DNA of 64,000 nucleotides from positions 2,202,001 through 2,266,000 of the forward strand of contig NZ_JAIQXE010000001.1 of the NCBI RefSeq assembly GCF_020076305.1, read 5' to 3'. The DNA is from Flavihumibacter profundi. GTDB lineage: Bacteria > Bacteroidota > Bacteroidia > Chitinophagales > Chitinophagaceae. The notes beneath the pieces are model-generated. The model searched no databases and was not told the origin of the DNA. It saw only the letters and a list, made by a program, of their open reading frames with translations. The position numbers were made by a program, and so were the translations under genes. This document shows, in pieces, positions 1 to 8,208 of the stretch. Numbering within the stretch: position 1 is the stretch's first letter; the number at the start of each line of letters is the position of its first letter.

Positions 1-2
1 TG

Positions 3-464
3 ATCCTCACCACTTCAAAAACTGAATACGCCTACAATGCTTTTGAATATAATGTAACCGATTTCCTGAAGAAGCCGTTCACTTACCAAAGGTTTATAGA
101 TGCCCTGGGCAAACTCCGCGAGGAAGCAGAGAAGCGCGAGGAAGCAGATGATATATCACATATATATATCAAGAGTGATGGCAAGCTGATCAGGCTCGAG
201 AATGATGACATCCTGTATATTGAAAGCATGGGTGATTATGTGAAATTCATTACGAATGAAAAGAAGATCATCACGCACAATACGATCAAGAACCTGACGT
301 CAAAGATTAACCCGGCAGTGTTCTGTAAGGTGCACCGTTCCTATATTATCAACATGAATAAGATTTCTGATGTGCGGGAAAACATGTTGTATATAAAAGG
401 ACAGATGATACCGATCAGTAAGGCAAACAGGACAATGGTAATGAGCAGGTTGAAGATTATTTAA
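3..464 (+). CDS. LytTR-family response regulator, 3' part
   Basis: The reading frame is open from the window edge and ends at TAA 462-464, so only the last 153 residues are visible. The first ~35 residues are the end of a receiver (REC) domain, including the conserved Lys-Pro of FLKKPF. They are followed by a linker and a complete LytTR DNA-binding domain (about residues 60-150) with the typical stretches LYIESMGDYVKF, KVHRSYIIN and IPISKANR. LytTR regulators of this kind usually act with a membrane histidine kinase encoded upstream, which lies outside the window. The phosphoacceptor Asp is also outside. Family assignment is certain; the target is unknown. Confidence 0.93.
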   Translation: MLTTSKTEYAYNAFEYNVTDFLKKPFTYQRFIDALGKLREEAEKREEADDISHIYIKSDGKLIRLENDDILYIESMGDYVKFITNEKKIITHNTIKNLTSKINPAVFCKVHRSYIINMNKISDVRENMLYIKGQMIPISKANRTMVMSRLKII

Positions 465-586
465 ACGGGCAAAAAGGTCCATTCAACCGGCAAAAGCCAT
501 TGTTCATCTAATAAACTTGCAATGCCCTCCCTTAAGCCGCATCTTAGCACCAGGTTGTGATTTTCGTCAATACCTGTCTAAGTGCA

Positions 587-618
587 GAATGAACTGGTTG
601 GCAACAGCCAGTTCATTC
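587..618. other. Long hairpin with GCAA tetraloop
   Basis: The arms 587-600 and 605-618 form a 14-bp stem (one T-G wobble) closed by GCAA, a GNRA tetraloop. It lies between the convergent ends of the LytTR gene and metX. Neither strand has a clear T-run next to it, so it is not a textbook intrinsic terminator. It may protect mRNA 3' ends or end transcription weakly. The rest of 465-640 shows no gene. Confidence 0.55.
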
Positions 619-640
619 GCAAACAGGTTCCCCCTCCCCT

Positions 641-1660
641 TTATTTATTTTCCAGCCATTTCCCCAGGTTATCACTGATCAGGCCGGCTTCCACAAGGAA
701 TCCATCGTGGCCATACACTGAATCAATTTCAATATAATTTGCCCCGGGAATAGCAGCAGCGATTTTTTGTTGTTCAATTGTTGGACATAAAAGGTCACTG
801 GTAATCCCCATCACCAATACCGGTTGCTGAATGGACTTCAGCACTTCATCAACAGGTACATTCCTGCCCCTGGCGATATTATGGCTATCCATGCTTTTAG
901 TAAGCAGCCAGTAAGACTGTGCATTAAACCTTGTGACGAGTTTCTCACCCTGGTAACGGATATAAGTAGCCGCCTTAAACTGGTCCAGTTTATCATTTTC
1001 GGTTTCAGCCTGCCGTTGGACCATAGCCGAATAATTCCTGTAGGTGAGCATTCCAATTGCACGGGCAGCTTTTAACCCGTTGGCGCCGGCAGCCGGGCTG
1101 TCTGCATTCCAGGTAGGGTCAGCTTCAATAGCCAGGCGCTGGGCTTCATGGATGGCGATTCCCCATGCACTTTCAGCTGCCGAAGTTGCTGCCAGGAATA
1201 ATTTCCTGATAACCCGGGGTTCCGCCAGCGCCCATTCCATGGCCTGGTAGCCCCCCATGCTTCCGCCCATGCACAAGGCAATGGAAGAAATATTGAGGTG
1301 CTGCCGCAGAAGGATATGCGCTTTTACCATATCGCGGATGGTGATATTGGGGAAACTGTTAAACCAGGGTTTTCCGGTGGCCGGATTTATGGAAAGCGGG
1401 CCGGTGGTTCCGTAGCAGGAGCCCAGTATATTGGCACAAACGATGAAATATTTTTCGGGGGTAATGGCTGTCCCTTCACCAATTACGCCGGGCCACCAGG
1501 CAGCCGCATCGGCATTAGCCGTAAGCGCATGGCAAACCCACACTACGTTTGAGCCATCGGAACTGAGCTGGCCATAAGTATGGTAAGCAATCTCCAGGTT
1601 GGGTAAAACAGCGCCATTTTCCAGTTGGAATGGCTGGTCATAAACAAATCGATGCAACAT
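641..1660 (-). CDS. metX: Homoserine O-acetyltransferase
   Basis: This alpha/beta-hydrolase-fold enzyme acetylates homoserine with acetyl-CoA, the committing step to methionine. From the ATG at 1660 the product is 339 residues and starts MLHRFVYDQPFQLENG, as the family does. The open frame runs further upstream only to a TTG and would then overlap the divergent osmC-like gene. The nucleophile elbow GGSMGG has its Ser at about residue 134, and the Asp (TSDLLCP) and His (YGHDGFL) of the triad are near the C-terminus. Some MetX-like proteins prefer succinyl-CoA, which cannot be decided here. The 65-bp divergent spacer has no room for a riboswitch, unlike the metB-like gene at 53.5 kb. Confidence 0.93.
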   Translation of the reverse strand: MLHRFVYDQPFQLENGAVLPNLEIAYHTYGQLSSDGSNVVWVCHALTANADAAAWWPGVIGEGTAITPEKYFIVCANILGSCYGTTGPLSINPATGKPWFNSFPNITIRDMVKAHILLRQHLNISSIALCMGGSMGGYQAMEWALAEPRVIRKLFLAATSAAESAWGIAIHEAQRLAIEADPTWNADSPAAGANGLKAARAIGMLTYRNYSAMVQRQAETENDKLDQFKAATYIRYQGEKLVTRFNAQSYWLLTKSMDSHNIARGRNVPVDEVLKSIQQPVLVMGITSDLLCPTIEQQKIAAAIPGANYIEIDSVYGHDGFLVEAGLISDNLGKWLENK

Positions 1661-1686
1661 GACTGCAAAATAAACCCTCTCACCGT

Positions 1687-1694
1687 TACCTTTG
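1687..1694 (+). promoter_or_regulatory. Bacteroidota -7 element for the osmC-like/metZ pair
   Basis: TACCTTTG matches TAnnTTTG and sits 31 bp before the ATG at 1726. No good TTTG is seen at the expected -33 position, so this call rests on the -7 box alone. Confidence 0.45.
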
Positions 1695-1725
1695 TACCAA
1701 TTCAGAAAAAAATCAGGGAACGAAT

Positions 1726-2145
1726 ATGGTAACAATTGATATTATTCGCCAATCGGGCGATTTTGGGTTTGAGGCAACTGATGCCGCGGGCCATACCGTA
1801 AGGATGGATACAAGCCCGGAAGGCGGCGGCAATAATTACGGGGTCCGTCCAATGCAGATGGTATTGATGGGACTAGGTGGCTGCAGCGGGATCGATGTGG
1901 TCAGCATCCTGAAAAAGCAAAGACAGGAAATCACCTATTTTTCCATGCATATTGAAGCAGAGCGCGAAACCGGTAAAGAGCCGCATTTATGGAAATCGGC
2001 CCGAATCGTATTCACTATTGGCGGAAATATTGATGAGGACAAAGCCAAACGGGCGGCGCAATTGTCTATGGAAAAATACTGTTCTGTAGCAGAGACCCTG
2101 CGACGTTCAGGAACCGAAATCAGCTGGGAGGTCCGCTTAAAATAA
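1726..2145 (+). CDS. OsmC/Ohr-family protein
   Basis: 139 residues covering a full OsmC domain. The two family cysteines are present: Cys53 in LGGCSGIDV and Cys119 in EKYCSV. In Ohr/OsmC proteins these reduce organic hydroperoxides, while the YhfA-like branch has poorly known substrates. The motif GGCSGIDVVSIL fits the general OsmC (YhfA-like) branch better than Ohr. The gene ends 7 bp before the metZ-like gene, so the two are probably cotranscribed, which suggests a link to sulfur or thiol metabolism (inference). Confidence 0.85.
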   Translation: MVTIDIIRQSGDFGFEATDAAGHTVRMDTSPEGGGNNYGVRPMQMVLMGLGGCSGIDVVSILKKQRQEITYFSMHIEAERETGKEPHLWKSARIVFTIGGNIDEDKAKRAAQLSMEKYCSVAETLRRSGTEISWEVRLK

Positions 2146-2152
2146 TTAATCC

Positions 2153-3316
2153 ATGCACCCAATATCCAAAGCCATCCGCACGCAGGTTGAACGAACCAAT
2201 GAAATGGAACATTCACAGCCCCTTTTCCTGAGCAGTAGTTTTTGTTTTGACAATGCCGAGGAAATGCGCGCCGCATTTGCGGATGAAACCGATGATAATA
2301 TTTACAGCCGTTTCAGCAACCCTAATGTCCAGGAATTTGTAGACCGCATGTGTGCCCTGGAAGGGACAGAAGCCGGATTTGCCACTGCCTCCGGCATGAG
2401 CGCCATATTCGCTTCATTCATGACATTCCTGAAACAGGGGGATCACCTGATTAGTTGCAGAAGCATATTCGGCAGCACACACACTGTTATCACTAAAATC
2501 CTTCCGAAGTACGGCATCACCCACAGTTATGTTGATGCAGGTGATATCAGTACCTGGGAACAGCATATCACGCCCAATACAAAGATGATTTACCTGGAGA
2601 CGCCAACGAATCCGGGACTTGATGTCATTGACCTTAAGGTGGCAAGCGAGCTGGCGAAGAAGCATAAGCTGCTTTTGAATGTAGACAATTGTTTCGCAAC
2701 ACCCATTGCGCAGCGACCTGCTGATTTTGGCGCGGACCTGGTAATCCATTCTGCCACAAAATGGCTGGATGGCCAGGGAAGGGTATTAGGCGGGGTTGTA
2801 TTGGGGAAAAAAGAATTAATACACGAGATATACCTCTTTTGCAGGAGTACCGGTCCATCATTATCACCCTTTAATGCCTGGATCCTCAGCAGGAGCCTTG
2901 AAACACTAGAAGTGCGGATGGACAGGCACGCATCAAATGCCCTGTACCTTGCCCTCCAACTTGAAAGGAATGAGCGGTTGAATTGGGTGAAATATCCGTT
3001 ACTGCCATCGCATCCGCAATATGCAGTAGCAAAAGCGCAGATGACCAATGGCGGCGGTGTGGTTTGCTTTGAATTGAAAGGGGGCATTGAGAGCGGAAGG
3101 AAATTCCTGAACGCCCTGAAGATGCTGTCACTTACGGCAAACCTTGGTGATACACGCAGCATAGCGTCGCACCCGGCAAGTACAACCCATGCTAAATTAT
3201 CTGAAGCAGAGCGAATGGCAGTGGGTATCAGTGCGGGTTTAATCAGGATTTCCGTTGGCCTTGAAAACAGGGAAGATATACTGGCCGATATAATGCAGGC
3301 TTTAGAAAAAGTATAA
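2153..3316 (+). CDS. metZ: O-succinyl/O-acetylhomoserine sulfhydrylase (MetZ-like)
   Basis: This PLP enzyme of the Cys/Met-metabolism family (387 residues) would join sulfide to activated homoserine to give homocysteine directly. The PLP lysine is Lys203 in HSATKWLDGQGR, the pyridine-binding Asp is Asp178 in VDNCFATP, and the SHPASTTH motif is near the C-terminus. The ATKxLDGQGR pattern is typical of MetZ rather than of cystathionine gamma-synthase, which shows ATKYxGGHSD as in the paralogue at 53.5 kb. It sits downstream of the osmC-like gene and is divergent from metX, forming a small methionine locus. Substrate choice (acetyl or succinyl ester) is inferred from the MetX next door. Confidence 0.88.
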   Translation: MHPISKAIRTQVERTNEMEHSQPLFLSSSFCFDNAEEMRAAFADETDDNIYSRFSNPNVQEFVDRMCALEGTEAGFATASGMSAIFASFMTFLKQGDHLISCRSIFGSTHTVITKILPKYGITHSYVDAGDISTWEQHITPNTKMIYLETPTNPGLDVIDLKVASELAKKHKLLLNVDNCFATPIAQRPADFGADLVIHSATKWLDGQGRVLGGVVLGKKELIHEIYLFCRSTGPSLSPFNAWILSRSLETLEVRMDRHASNALYLALQLERNERLNWVKYPLLPSHPQYAVAKAQMTNGGGVVCFELKGGIESGRKFLNALKMLSLTANLGDTRSIASHPASTTHAKLSEAERMAVGISAGLIRISVGLENREDILADIMQALEKV

Positions 3317-3321
3317 GCAGG

Positions 3322-4725
3322 CTAACTCAGCCCTTCCTCATAATGCCGTTCAGGAATTTCAACATCCAGGAAGCCTTTATTGACAAGCCTGTGTTTGAAC
3401 TGTACCTGGACGTCATATTCGCCGTGCACAAGGAAAAGCTTTTTAACTTTCCGGGGATCCTGGCAAGCGAGAAACTGGCAAAGGTCTTCGTAATCGCCAT
3501 GGGCGCTCATACTCCTTATTGAACCAATGGTTGCATGCACTTCGCGGTTAACACCAAAAATGGACACTTCCTTTTTGCCCGCCATCAGGCGACCGCCTAA
3601 AGAATTGGGTTCGCAATAACCTACCAGTAAAATGCCGTTCCGACTGTTTTCGATAGTATTATTAATGTGGTGCTTCACCCTTCCAGCATCAGCCATGCCG
3701 CTGGCTGAAATAATTACGCAGGGCTCATTGCGGAAGTTCAGCAGTTTGGATTCTTCAACGGTCTTAACATACTTGAGACCGTTGAACCTGAAAGGGTCGC
3801 TATCGGTTTCGAGTAAACGCCGGATGGTTTTATTGAAATATTGGGGGTAGCTCTTTACTACTTCAGTTGCTTCAATGCTAAGCGGGCTATCCACAAAATA
3901 TTCGAGATCAGGAAGCCTGCGTTCAACTTCCAGCTGGTTAAGAGAGTACAGGATTTCCTGAGTACGGCCCACACTAAAAGCCGGAATGATCAGTTTACCG
4001 CGGTTATTGAGACAGATTTTTTCAATCCATTCCAACAGCTGGTCGGGAGTAGTAGTTTGCAATTCATGCAGGCTGTTTCCATAAGTAGATTCCAGCAGGA
4101 TATAGTCTGCCTGCGGGAAGACTTCCGGAGACCGGAGGATAATATCGCGATAACGGCCAACATCGCCACTGAAAGTAAGCTGCTCTGTTTTGCCGTTTTC
4201 ATTAATACGCAGGTGAACTGCGGCACTGCCGATGATATGCCCCACATCAGTGAAAAGCAGTTCCACCCCATCGGCAATTTTGAACCAGTTGCCATATTCC
4301 ACTTCCCTGAACTGGGAAAGGCAGCTTTTGGCATCGTCGAGGGTGTACAGCGGTTTCAGGTATGGCTGGCCGGATGCCGCCCTTTTCTTATTGATGTATT
4401 TAACATCGTCTTCCTGGATCCCGGCTGAATCTTCCAATAGAATTGCAGCCAGGCTTTTCGTAGCCGGGGTGCAATATACCGTACCGGTGAAACCATCTTT
4501 TACGAGCTTTGGAATTAAACCGCTATGGTCTATGTGCGCATGGGAAAGCACCAGCAAATCAACTTCGGCCGGATCAAAGCCCCATACCCTGTTCAGCGCA
4601 TCAGTTTCTTTGCCCATGCCCTGGAACATGCCGCAATCAAGGAGGATTTTTTTTCCGTTTTTAAGTGTCAGCAGGTGCTTGGAGCCGGTAACTGTCCGGG
4701 CTGCACCATGAAATGCAATTTTCAT
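3322..4725 (-). CDS. MBL-fold beta-CASP ribonuclease
   Basis: A 467-residue metallo-beta-lactamase RNase with a beta-CASP domain, related to the archaeal/eukaryotic CPSF73/Ysh1 group found in many bacteria. Metal ligands are seen in SHAHIDHSG (His62, His64, Asp66, His67), in TDVGHIIGSA and TFSGDVGR, and in the beta-CASP motifs (SVGRTQEIL; ISASGMADAGRVKHH; LVHGE near the end). All key ligands are present, so it should be active on RNA; the natural substrate is unknown. It is the last gene of a tightly packed minus-strand trio (2-bp gap to the DUF4442 gene) and ends 5 bp from the convergent metZ-like gene. Confidence 0.93.
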   Translation of the reverse strand: MKIAFHGAARTVTGSKHLLTLKNGKKILLDCGMFQGMGKETDALNRVWGFDPAEVDLLVLSHAHIDHSGLIPKLVKDGFTGTVYCTPATKSLAAILLEDSAGIQEDDVKYINKKRAASGQPYLKPLYTLDDAKSCLSQFREVEYGNWFKIADGVELLFTDVGHIIGSAAVHLRINENGKTEQLTFSGDVGRYRDIILRSPEVFPQADYILLESTYGNSLHELQTTTPDQLLEWIEKICLNNRGKLIIPAFSVGRTQEILYSLNQLEVERRLPDLEYFVDSPLSIEATEVVKSYPQYFNKTIRRLLETDSDPFRFNGLKYVKTVEESKLLNFRNEPCVIISASGMADAGRVKHHINNTIENSRNGILLVGYCEPNSLGGRLMAGKKEVSIFGVNREVHATIGSIRSMSAHGDYEDLCQFLACQDPRKVKKLFLVHGEYDVQVQFKHRLVNKGFLDVEIPERHYEEGLS

Positions 4726-4727
4726 AA

Positions 4728-5216
4728 TTATTTACTTTTAAAAGACCAGGTGATCAAAAACTCGGCTACCGTTTCACCCTGGTCATTCTTTCCGACTGAT
4801 TTTGCAATAATCATTTGAGCTTCACCGGTGGCCACTGCCTTTTCAACAGCGTCCCTGATGGCCAGTCCATCAGTACAGGTGAACGTGGTAAGGGCAACTG
4901 CTTTTTTGAAATACTTTGCTTCAAGCGCAGTAACCAGCATGGATACAGCAGGCCTGCGCTGGTAAACATGGGCCATCGAGAGAATACCGGTGCTCATTTC
5001 AGCGGCCATGGCCAGGCAGGCGAAATATGTGGAACGGAACGGGTTTTGCGAAAACCATTTGTAAGGTACAGTAACCTGGCAGGAATTCCCGTTAACATTA
5101 CGCACACGAACACCGGAAAAATAAGCGCTGGGTAATTTCCTGAATAAAAACAAGTTGAACTTTAACCGGTTATTCACCAGTGAAAAAAAAGCAGCTGAAC
5201 CTGTTTTGGCAGTCAT
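4728..5216 (-). CDS. DUF4442 (hotdog-fold) protein
   Basis: 162 residues matching the DUF4442 family, a hotdog-fold group related to PaaI/acyl-CoA thioesterases. Family-like parts are the N-terminal half leading to NPFRSTYFACLAMAAEMSTG and the repeated beta strands after it. No proven substrate is known for the family. The stop codon is 2 bp from the start of the RNase gene and the start abuts the stop of the protease gene upstream, so the three are cotranscribed and probably translationally coupled. Confidence 0.82.
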   Translation of the reverse strand: MTAKTGSAAFFSLVNNRLKFNLFLFRKLPSAYFSGVRVRNVNGNSCQVTVPYKWFSQNPFRSTYFACLAMAAEMSTGILSMAHVYQRRPAVSMLVTALEAKYFKKAVALTTFTCTDGLAIRDAVEKAVATGEAQMIIAKSVGKNDQGETVAEFLITWSFKSK

Positions 5217-6827
5217 TTATTTTGTTTTATCAATTTCCACTACGCAGGCCATCACCTGGTTGGGGGATGAATTTCCTGAGAAGCTCATTGTTCCTTTTGC
5301 GGTAGCATTAAACTGTGCCGATTTCAGCAGGTTTTCCCCAAGGGCAGCGTTTACGCGTGACTGGTAATCAGTGGCCGGGTTCTTACTGATGGCTGTATTC
5401 ACACTAAACCAATCGAGCGGCTGTTTGCTCATCACAACAGCAATCATATCCTTTGTGCCGATACTATCCGGCGTCATGCTTTTATCTTTCGGAAAGAGCC
5501 TGTATCCGGTAATACCGCAGAAAGGCGAATATTTTGTGGTAGTCGGGTCATCCTGTTTGGGGTAAGGGAACAAGGTATAGCTGGTACCGTCAGTTTCTTT
5601 CCCGAAAACGTACACATAACATTCGGAGCTGTTTTTTACTTCCATTTTAAACCGGGTGCCTGGTTTAAGCGGGCTATTGGTTACAAAGCGGTTTCCTTCC
5701 GTTAAATGCAGGGAGATATATCCTTTTACTTCCATTTTCTTACCGGTATTCGCCATTTCAACCAGTCCCACTTCCCCGATCAAAGGCGTGTTGGCAGCAG
5801 CGCCAACCTGGCGCATCGGATCAAGTCCATAAGCTTCCCTGACAAAATATTTGAAATCGCCATAGCGTACCCAGGCGAATCCATTATTGCCCCATTCCGG
5901 TCCCCAACTGTTCATCAGCAAGAAGGACCCGCCGTATTTCCGGTCGTCATAACCAACAACGCACATGGCATGCCCGCCAAAACCCATCAGGTTCCGGTCG
6001 CCTTGCTGGGGCACCCAGACATCCTTACCCATCATATCCTGCATAAAGCTTTGTCCAACCATCATCCCGATCACAACCGGTGCGCCCTGGGCTAGGTTTT
6101 CCTTAATGGCCCTAATGTCTAAGGCATCAGTGCGGTCGCCGTCAGAAAGGCGGTTAAATCCCCGCATTTTAAATTGTGCGGCATCACTGATAAGGCTGCG
6201 GTCGGGTACCCGGGAACAATCATTATCTGTATAAGGGAATTGGTCATAAGGCACAGACCCCTGTTTGGTCATGTATTCCATTGCCTTGATAATATAAGAG
6301 CCCTGGCAGTCTTCAAGGCCAATCTGGTTATAAAGGAAAGACGGACTGAACTTTACAGTATTGGGGGCCTGGCCGGTCCTGGCGGCTTCCAGGATGGAGC
6401 GGGCGCCATAGGCACTGCTCCAGGCTACGCAACTACCCTGGTTTCCCTGGTTTCCAACGGCAGGCGCAAATTTCTGGAGGTTTGCGCTTTCGGGGAGGGG
6501 ATTTTTTGTATCGTCATCAGCAAGTGGTTCATAGATTTCCGCCTTTTCGAATTGCCGGGGATCAAGGAAGCCACCGGTTGCCAGGCGGGCGACATCGCCA
6601 AGTCCGCCCATATTACAGCCACCGCGGCCGAGGATGAAATACAACACACCAACGATAATAATCAGCAGAAAAATCCGCTTACCCCTGAAAAGGGAAAGAA
6701 CCAAAGGCAAAAGGCCGATAAGCCCACCGCCACCGCCCTGGAAACCACCACCACCGCTGCGGCCACCACCAGAATCATCATTAAACTGCTCCTGGTCTTG
6801 CGGATCATCTACCATTCTGATAGGCAT
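5217..6827 (-). CDS. Membrane-anchored papain-like (C1) protease with DUF4384 tail
   Basis: 536 residues in four parts. Residues 1-35 are polar and very Gly-rich; residues ~36-68 hold a hydrophobic anchor (LLIIIVGVLYFILG). Then comes a C1 peptidase domain (~115-340) with the oxyanion Gln127, catalytic Cys133 (NQGSCVAW), His286 (GGHAMCVVGYDD) and Asn306 (LMNSWGPEWGN), so it looks active. The C-terminal ~180 residues carry a DUF4384-type beta domain (ECYVYVFGKETDG). The protease domain is probably on the outer face of the inner membrane. The Gly-rich/anchor N-terminus resembles that of YpfJ-type zinc metallopeptidases rather than other papains. Confidence 0.88.
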   Translation of the reverse strand: MPIRMVDDPQDQEQFNDDSGGGRSGGGGFQGGGGGLIGLLPLVLSLFRGKRIFLLIIIVGVLYFILGRGGCNMGGLGDVARLATGGFLDPRQFEKAEIYEPLADDDTKNPLPESANLQKFAPAVGNQGNQGSCVAWSSAYGARSILEAARTGQAPNTVKFSPSFLYNQIGLEDCQGSYIIKAMEYMTKQGSVPYDQFPYTDNDCSRVPDRSLISDAAQFKMRGFNRLSDGDRTDALDIRAIKENLAQGAPVVIGMMVGQSFMQDMMGKDVWVPQQGDRNLMGFGGHAMCVVGYDDRKYGGSFLLMNSWGPEWGNNGFAWVRYGDFKYFVREAYGLDPMRQVGAAANTPLIGEVGLVEMANTGKKMEVKGYISLHLTEGNRFVTNSPLKPGTRFKMEVKNSSECYVYVFGKETDGTSYTLFPYPKQDDPTTTKYSPFCGITGYRLFPKDKSMTPDSIGTKDMIAVVMSKQPLDWFSVNTAISKNPATDYQSRVNAALGENLLKSAQFNATAKGTMSFSGNSSPNQVMACVVEIDKTK

Positions 6828-6884
6828 AGCTATAAATTAAGATTGGAGAAAATTTGCCAGGCCATTAAGTTAAGCAATTACGCT

Positions 6885-6916
6885 AAAAAAATCCCGGTAG
6901 TGATCACTACCGGGAT
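6885..6916 (-). terminator. Intrinsic terminator of lysA
   Basis: A perfect 26-nt palindrome at 6891-6916, followed on the minus strand by a run of T (the A-run 6885-6891 on the plus strand). It lies 8 bp past the lysA stop and separates lysA from the protease operon. Confidence 0.88.
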
Positions 6917-6924
6917 ATACAAAT

Positions 6925-8136
6925 TTAAAGCACTTCAACCTGGTTCCTTAACAGGTCTTCGAAGACGTCGCGTTTCCTGATCAGGTGGGCTTTGCCGTCG
7001 ATCACCAGCAATTCCGCTGGTTTCAAACGGGAATTAAAATTGGAGGACATTTCAAAACCGTATGCACCGGCGTTATAGAAAACGAGGAAATCCCCTTCGC
7101 GCACTTCGTTGATTGTGCGGTCCCACGCAAAAGTATCTGTCTCGCAAATATTACCCACTACAGTATAAATCCTTTCGCTGCCCTTCGGGTTAGAGATATT
7201 GCTGATCCTATGGTAGGCATCATAAAACATAGGCCTGATAAGGTGGTTGAACCCGCTGTTGACGCCCACGAAAACTGTAGCCGTGGTTTGTTTGATGACG
7301 TTGGCTTTTACCAAGAAATAACCGCATTCGCTAACCAGGAATTTACCAGGTTCAAACCAAACCTGGATTTTTTTACCGGTTTCTTTTTCGTAGGCAGTAA
7401 AGGCTTCAGCAACCTTAACACCCAGCAGGTTGATATCCGTTTGCACATCGCCATCCTGGTAAGGCACTTTAAAACCGCTGCCCAGGTCAATAAACTCAAG
7501 GTTTGGGAAATGGGTGGCCAGTTCAAACATCACTTCAAGACCCTGAAGGAAAACATTTACATCTTTGATATCGCTGCCGGTATGCATATGAATGCCGGTA
7601 ACATGCAACCCTGTAGATTTAACCACCCTTTCGATGTGGCGCATCTGGTGGATTGAAATACCAAATTTGCTGTCGATATGGCCGGTTGAGATTTTATAGT
7701 TTCCACCCCCCATAATATGCGGATTGAACCGGATGCAAATGGGGTAAGAGCCGCCATATTTGGTTCCAAATTGCTCGAGGATGGAGATATTATCTATATT
7801 AAGATTTACACCCAACTGCTTGCCTTCGTCAACTTCAGCAAAATCAACACAGTTTGGTGTAAATAAAATCCTGTCGGGAGAAAAACCAGCCCTCAGTCCG
7901 AGTTTAACTTCATTGATGCTTACGCAATCGAGGGATGCACCAATAGATTCAACATATTTCAGCACATTGATATTGCTGAGTGCCTTGCAGGCATAGAAGA
8001 AACGGGCATTACAGTTGGCAAAAGCCGACTTCAGTTTGTTATACTGTTCGCTGATCTGGTTGGCATTATACACGTAAAGCGGCGTGCCATACTCCTGGGC
8101 CAGCTGCTCCAGGAATTCATTAGATAAATAAGACAT
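6925..8136 (-). CDS. lysA: Diaminopimelate decarboxylase
   Basis: This fold-III PLP enzyme decarboxylates meso-diaminopimelate to L-lysine, the last step of lysine synthesis. The ATG at 8136 gives 403 residues beginning MSYLSNEFLEQLA; a TTG 18 bp upstream is less likely. The PLP lysine is in FFYACKALSN near the N-terminus, the phosphate/substrate motif is GIHMHTGSD, and the active-site Cys-Glu is in GNICETDTFAWDR. It is somewhat shorter than the ~420-residue E. coli enzyme but complete. It stands alone between its own terminator and scpB. Confidence 0.93.
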   Translation of the reverse strand: MSYLSNEFLEQLAQEYGTPLYVYNANQISEQYNKLKSAFANCNARFFYACKALSNINVLKYVESIGASLDCVSINEVKLGLRAGFSPDRILFTPNCVDFAEVDEGKQLGVNLNIDNISILEQFGTKYGGSYPICIRFNPHIMGGGNYKISTGHIDSKFGISIHQMRHIERVVKSTGLHVTGIHMHTGSDIKDVNVFLQGLEVMFELATHFPNLEFIDLGSGFKVPYQDGDVQTDINLLGVKVAEAFTAYEKETGKKIQVWFEPGKFLVSECGYFLVKANVIKQTTATVFVGVNSGFNHLIRPMFYDAYHRISNISNPKGSERIYTVVGNICETDTFAWDRTINEVREGDFLVFYNAGAYGFEMSSNFNSRLKPAELLVIDGKAHLIRKRDVFEDLLRNQVEVL

Positions 8137-8208
8137 AGTTGTGTTTGCTTGCAAATTGGGCGAATATACACCGACCGCGGCGAATATTTACTCCTTTCTC
8201 AGCAAACC

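Noticed and set aside
465-640. Possible second SAM riboswitch near metX.
   Set aside because: The S-box core words (GATGA, AAGGTGC) are absent and the region is downstream of metX, not upstream.
1298-1552. Plus-strand frame inside metX.
   Set aside because: It is a shadow of metX, whose own frame has all catalytic motifs.
1661-1735. Upstream extension of metX to a TTG.
   Set aside because: It would overlap the divergent osmC-like gene and add residues not seen in MetX.
3841-4428. 195-residue plus-strand frame opposite the beta-CASP RNase gene.
   Set aside because: Long only because the real gene has few stops on its complement; no protein pattern.
6174-6980. 268-residue plus-strand frame across the protease gene start and the lysA terminator.
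   Set aside because: It runs through the terminator palindrome and both gene ends; composition is that of antisense DNA.
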